DNA from: Halococcaceae archaeon
Lineage (GTDB): Archaea > Halobacteriota > Halobacteria > Halobacteriales > Halalkalicoccaceae
Direction of reading: 5' to 3'
DNA: 16,124 bases
Assembly: GCA_007129135.1 (NCBI GenBank)
Contig: SKWB01000082.1
Location: 1 to 16,124 of the forward strand
Shown here: positions 14,313 to 16,124 of the stretch, piece after piece
How positions within the stretch are numbered: the stretch's first letter is position 1
Layout: the number at the start of each line of letters is the position of its first letter
Program-made: the position numbers and the translations under genes
The notes under the pieces: generated by a model
Seen by the model: only the letters and a program-made list of their open reading frames with translations
The model's database searches: none
Told to the model about the DNA's origin: nothing

Positions 14313-15041
14313 ATGGAGACTATCGGCGAGATCGTCGCCCGCGACCGGCGTTCTCGCGACCCTGCGCTCCGCGCCCCAACCGGCGTGAACACCCGCTACG
14401 ACTACTACCAGTTCATCACGACCGCCCAGAAGACGGGGAACTTCTTCCGGCACTTCGGGGTCGGCTCCGGTACCACCGTCGCGGTCGTGAGCGGGCCGAG
14501 CGGCGCGCCGCTGCTCTCGCTGTTCGGGGCGGCGCTGCTCGGCGCACGGGTTCGGTTCGACCCACCGAACGAGGTCGAAGACAGGCTGCTCGTCGCACCC
14601 ACCGACCGGATCGAGCAGTACGAGGTCGGCCGGAGCGGGCACCGGATCGCCTACGGCGACGGCGAGAGCCCGACCGGCGTCCAGGGGTTCGGCGAGGGCG
14701 TCTGGAGCGAGAACCCGGCCTGCCCGATCCCGCCGGATCTCGGGCGGGAGGACCCCGCACTCGTCGCAGAGGGGCGCGAGTACAGCCACCGGGACCTGCT
14801 CGATACCGCCGAGTCGATCCGGACGGAGTACGAGGTCGCTCCAGGTACCGAGGTGGCGATCCGCGCCGCGCTCTCGATACCCGGAACGGTCGCCGCTGGT
14901 GTACTCGCCCCGCTCCTCGCGGGTGCGACGGTCGTCTTCCCGGACGAGGAGGTCTGTGACGTCGCGGTCGCGGCGGGAGCGGCCCCCGAACCCGTGGTGA
15001 TCCGGGTCGATTCGCTACCGATCGAGGGAGGGCGAAGATGA
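14313..15041 (+). CDS. ANL-superfamily-like protein lacking the ATP-binding P-loop
   Basis: A 242-aa protein resembling the N-terminal domain of acyl-CoA synthetases but probably inactive as an adenylating enzyme. Residues 29-84 (YDYYQFITTAQKTGNFFRHF, then GVGSGTTVAVV, LLSLFGAALLGARVRFDPP) match the ANL opening. Residues 147-210 (EDPALVAEGREYSHRDLL, then GTVAAGVLAPLLAGATVVF) match the region around the P-loop, where a normal enzyme reads DPA, then YTSGTTGxPKG, then the THxNLL-type helix. The glycine/threonine-rich loop is replaced by AEGREY. The GLTE, TGD and C-terminal lysine motifs are also absent, because the protein stops early. The stop overlaps the next gene's start by 4 bp (ATGA), so the two are translationally coupled. 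A pseudo-enzyme or regulatory subunit is inferred; gene decay is the alternative, although the frame and codon use are clean. Confidence 0.75.
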   Translation: METIGEIVARDRRSRDPALRAPTGVNTRYDYYQFITTAQKTGNFFRHFGVGSGTTVAVVSGPSGAPLLSLFGAALLGARVRFDPPNEVEDRLLVAPTDRIEQYEVGRSGHRIAYGDGESPTGVQGFGEGVWSENPACPIPPDLGREDPALVAEGREYSHRDLLDTAESIRTEYEVAPGTEVAIRAALSIPGTVAAGVLAPLLAGATVVFPDEEVCDVAVAAGAAPEPVVIRVDSLPIEGGRR

Positions 15042-15925
15042 GAGAGCGAAGGGACGACGGGATCTACCGGAGCGAGACCGGTAGAGAGGAGATCGAACGC
15101 CGGTACCGGGAGATGGTCGATTCGTTGGGCGAGTTCGACGAGCGGTGGGTCGAGACGCGCTTCGGCGAGACCCACGTGCTCGTCACCGGTCCAGTGGAGG
15201 GAACACCCCTGCTCGTCTTCCACGGTGGGAACGTGGTCAACCCGGTGAGTCTGGAGTGGTTCCTCCCGCTCGCCGACGAGTTCCGGCTCTACGCACCCGA
15301 CACGATCGGCCACCCGGGACTGAGCGCGGAGACGCGCGTCTCTCCACGGGATTCGAGTTACGGGGAGTGGGTGGCGGATCTGCTCGACGGACTCGGCCTC
15401 GACAGCGTCGCGATGGTGGGGCCCTCCTACGGCGGCGGGATCGTCCTCAGAACCGCCGCCTACGCCCCCGAGCGGATCGAGCGGGCAGCGCTGATCAACC
15501 CGGCCGGACTCGGGACCGGATCGATCGTCCGAATGCTCCGCGAGATCGTGCTCCCGATGTTCCGCTATCGGCTTCGACCGACTCGCGACCGGCTCCACCG
15601 GGCCGTCGCCCCGATCTTCACCGACCCGATCGAGGAGGGAGACCGAGAGCTCCTCGACCTGATCGGCACGGTCTTCCGCGAGGTGCGTCTCGAACGCTCG
15701 TTCCCGAAGCGGGCGACGCGCGATGAGCTCTCGGAGTTCGGTTCGCCGACGCTCCTCGTACTCTGCGAGGAGGACGTCTTCTTCCCGCCGGATCGCGTGA
15801 GACCGCGTGCCGACGCGGTGATCCCGTACCTGCTCGGGGCGGTCGTGCTGGAGGGCGAGTCACACTTCCCGTCGGAGCGGGGGAGAGAGCGGATCGTCTC
15901 GGAGCTGCGGACGTTCCTCCGCTGA
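15038..15925 (+). CDS. Alpha/beta hydrolase
   Basis: A 295-aa alpha/beta-fold hydrolase with the oxyanion-hole segment LLVFHGG (58-64), the nucleophile elbow GPSYGGG (128-134, Ser130), a likely acid Asp246 in LCEEDVFFP, and His276 in GESHF. The catalytic triad therefore looks complete. No signal peptide is visible, so it is probably cytoplasmic. The substrate (ester, thioester or lactone) cannot be told. It begins within the stop of the ANL-like gene (ATGA overlap), and its stop is 2 bp from the stop of a convergent acyl-CoA synthetase gene. Co-location with acyl-activating proteins makes an acyl-CoA or ester substrate reasonable, but only as inference. Confidence 0.9.
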   Translation: MRERRDDGIYRSETGREEIERRYREMVDSLGEFDERWVETRFGETHVLVTGPVEGTPLLVFHGGNVVNPVSLEWFLPLADEFRLYAPDTIGHPGLSAETRVSPRDSSYGEWVADLLDGLGLDSVAMVGPSYGGGIVLRTAAYAPERIERAALINPAGLGTGSIVRMLREIVLPMFRYRLRPTRDRLHRAVAPIFTDPIEEGDRELLDLIGTVFREVRLERSFPKRATRDELSEFGSPTLLVLCEEDVFFPPDRVRPRADAVIPYLLGAVVLEGESHFPSERGRERIVSELRTFLR

Positions 15926-15927
15926 CC

Positions 15928-16124
15928 TTACAGGGCGTCGTCGAGGTCGTCGATCGCGTCGGGGTTCTCGATCGAACTCAGGTCGCCCAGGTCCTCGCCG
16001 GTATAGCTCGCCTGCACCGCCCGGCGGACGATCTTCCCGCTCTGGGTTCGCGGGAAGTCGGGGACGAACAGCACCTCTCTCGGCCGGAACGGTTTCCCTA
16101 ACTCCTCGCCGACCTGCTCTCGGA
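15928..16124 (-). CDS. Acyl-CoA synthetase (acetyl-CoA-synthetase-like), C-terminal part cut by window edge
   Basis: Minus-strand frame ending with TAA at 15930-15928; 64 residues of the C-terminus are visible. It contains LGKPFRPREVLFVPDFPRTQ followed by SGKIVRRAV. This is the ANL C-terminal motif in which the lysine of SGK acts in adenylation. The RTQSGKI form is typical of acetyl/propionyl-CoA-synthetase-type enzymes rather than fatty-acid ligases of the TGKIQK type. An acidic tail ending DDLDDAL follows. The rest lies outside the window, so substrate and length are unknown. It is tail-to-tail with the hydrolase. Confidence 0.85.
   Translation of the reverse strand, partial: REQVGEELGKPFRPREVLFVPDFPRTQSGKIVRRAVQASYTGEDLGDLSSIENPDAIDDLDDAL

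Noticed and set aside
1..16124. CRISPR arrays, tRNA or rRNA genes, insertion sequences or integrase genes
   Set aside because: Looked for on both strands; no regularly spaced repeats, tRNA-like TTCGANTC plus cloverleaf arms, transposase or integrase motifs were found.

Overview
The window looks like chromosomal DNA from a haloarchaeon (class Halobacteria). The proteins are strongly acidic, the DNA is very GC-rich with G/C-biased third codon positions, and genes are tightly packed. Most genes have a TATA-like element 24-31 nt before the start codon and almost no 5' leader, as expected for leaderless haloarchaeal transcription. The protein families (archaeal XPB, its partner Bax1/DUF790, and a DnaK-DnaJ-GrpE set) fit this lineage. 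The genus cannot be fixed from the sequence alone.

Layout. 1-793 (-): Bax1/DUF790 nuclease, cut by the window edge. 879-2471 (+): acyl-CoA ligase. 2495-3205 (-): class I methyltransferase. 3290-4636 (-): XPB helicase. 4637-5267: gene-poor, with a likely decayed coding remnant (about 4750-5094) and a short hairpin/repeat cluster. 5268-5402 (-): 44-aa acidic Cys-His-Cys protein. 5403-5572: AT-rich divergent promoter region with a concentric dyad. 5573-6250 (+) grpE and 6386-8302 (+) dnaK. 8401-8805 (+): GlcG/HbpS-like protein behind a strong inverted repeat. 8815-8991 (-): 58-aa two-helix membrane protein. 9050-10798 (-): Rieske protein fused to a large helical domain. 10847-11788 (-): BNR-repeat beta-propeller. 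11890-13017 (+): dnaJ. 13022-13561 (-): RibD/DHFR-like reductase. 13609-14046 (-): SRPBCC protein. 14313-15041 (+): ANL-fold protein lacking the ATP-binding P-loop, overlapped by an alpha/beta hydrolase at 15038-15925 (+). 15928-16124 (-): C-terminus of a canonical acyl-CoA synthetase, cut by the window edge.

Functional themes. (1) Chaperones: grpE and dnaK are adjacent and dnaJ follows about 3.6 kb later; together they form the Hsp70 cycle, but each appears to have its own promoter. (2) DNA repair: XPB and Bax1 are known partners and share a strand here, but a methyltransferase and a convergent acyl-CoA ligase lie between them. (3) Acyl activation: three ANL-superfamily proteins occur. The 14313-15041 protein keeps the fold pattern without the catalytic loop and is translationally coupled to a hydrolase. 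(4) The -strand run beta-propeller, Rieske-helical fusion and small membrane protein (gaps of 48 and 58 bp) may be one transcription unit of unknown role. It sits between dnaK and dnaJ.

No rRNA, tRNA, CRISPR array, insertion sequence or integrase was recognised. The best candidates for undescribed biology are the P-loop-less ANL/hydrolase pair, the Rieske-helical fusion unit, the 44-aa protein divergent from grpE, and the dyad operator before the HbpS-like gene.
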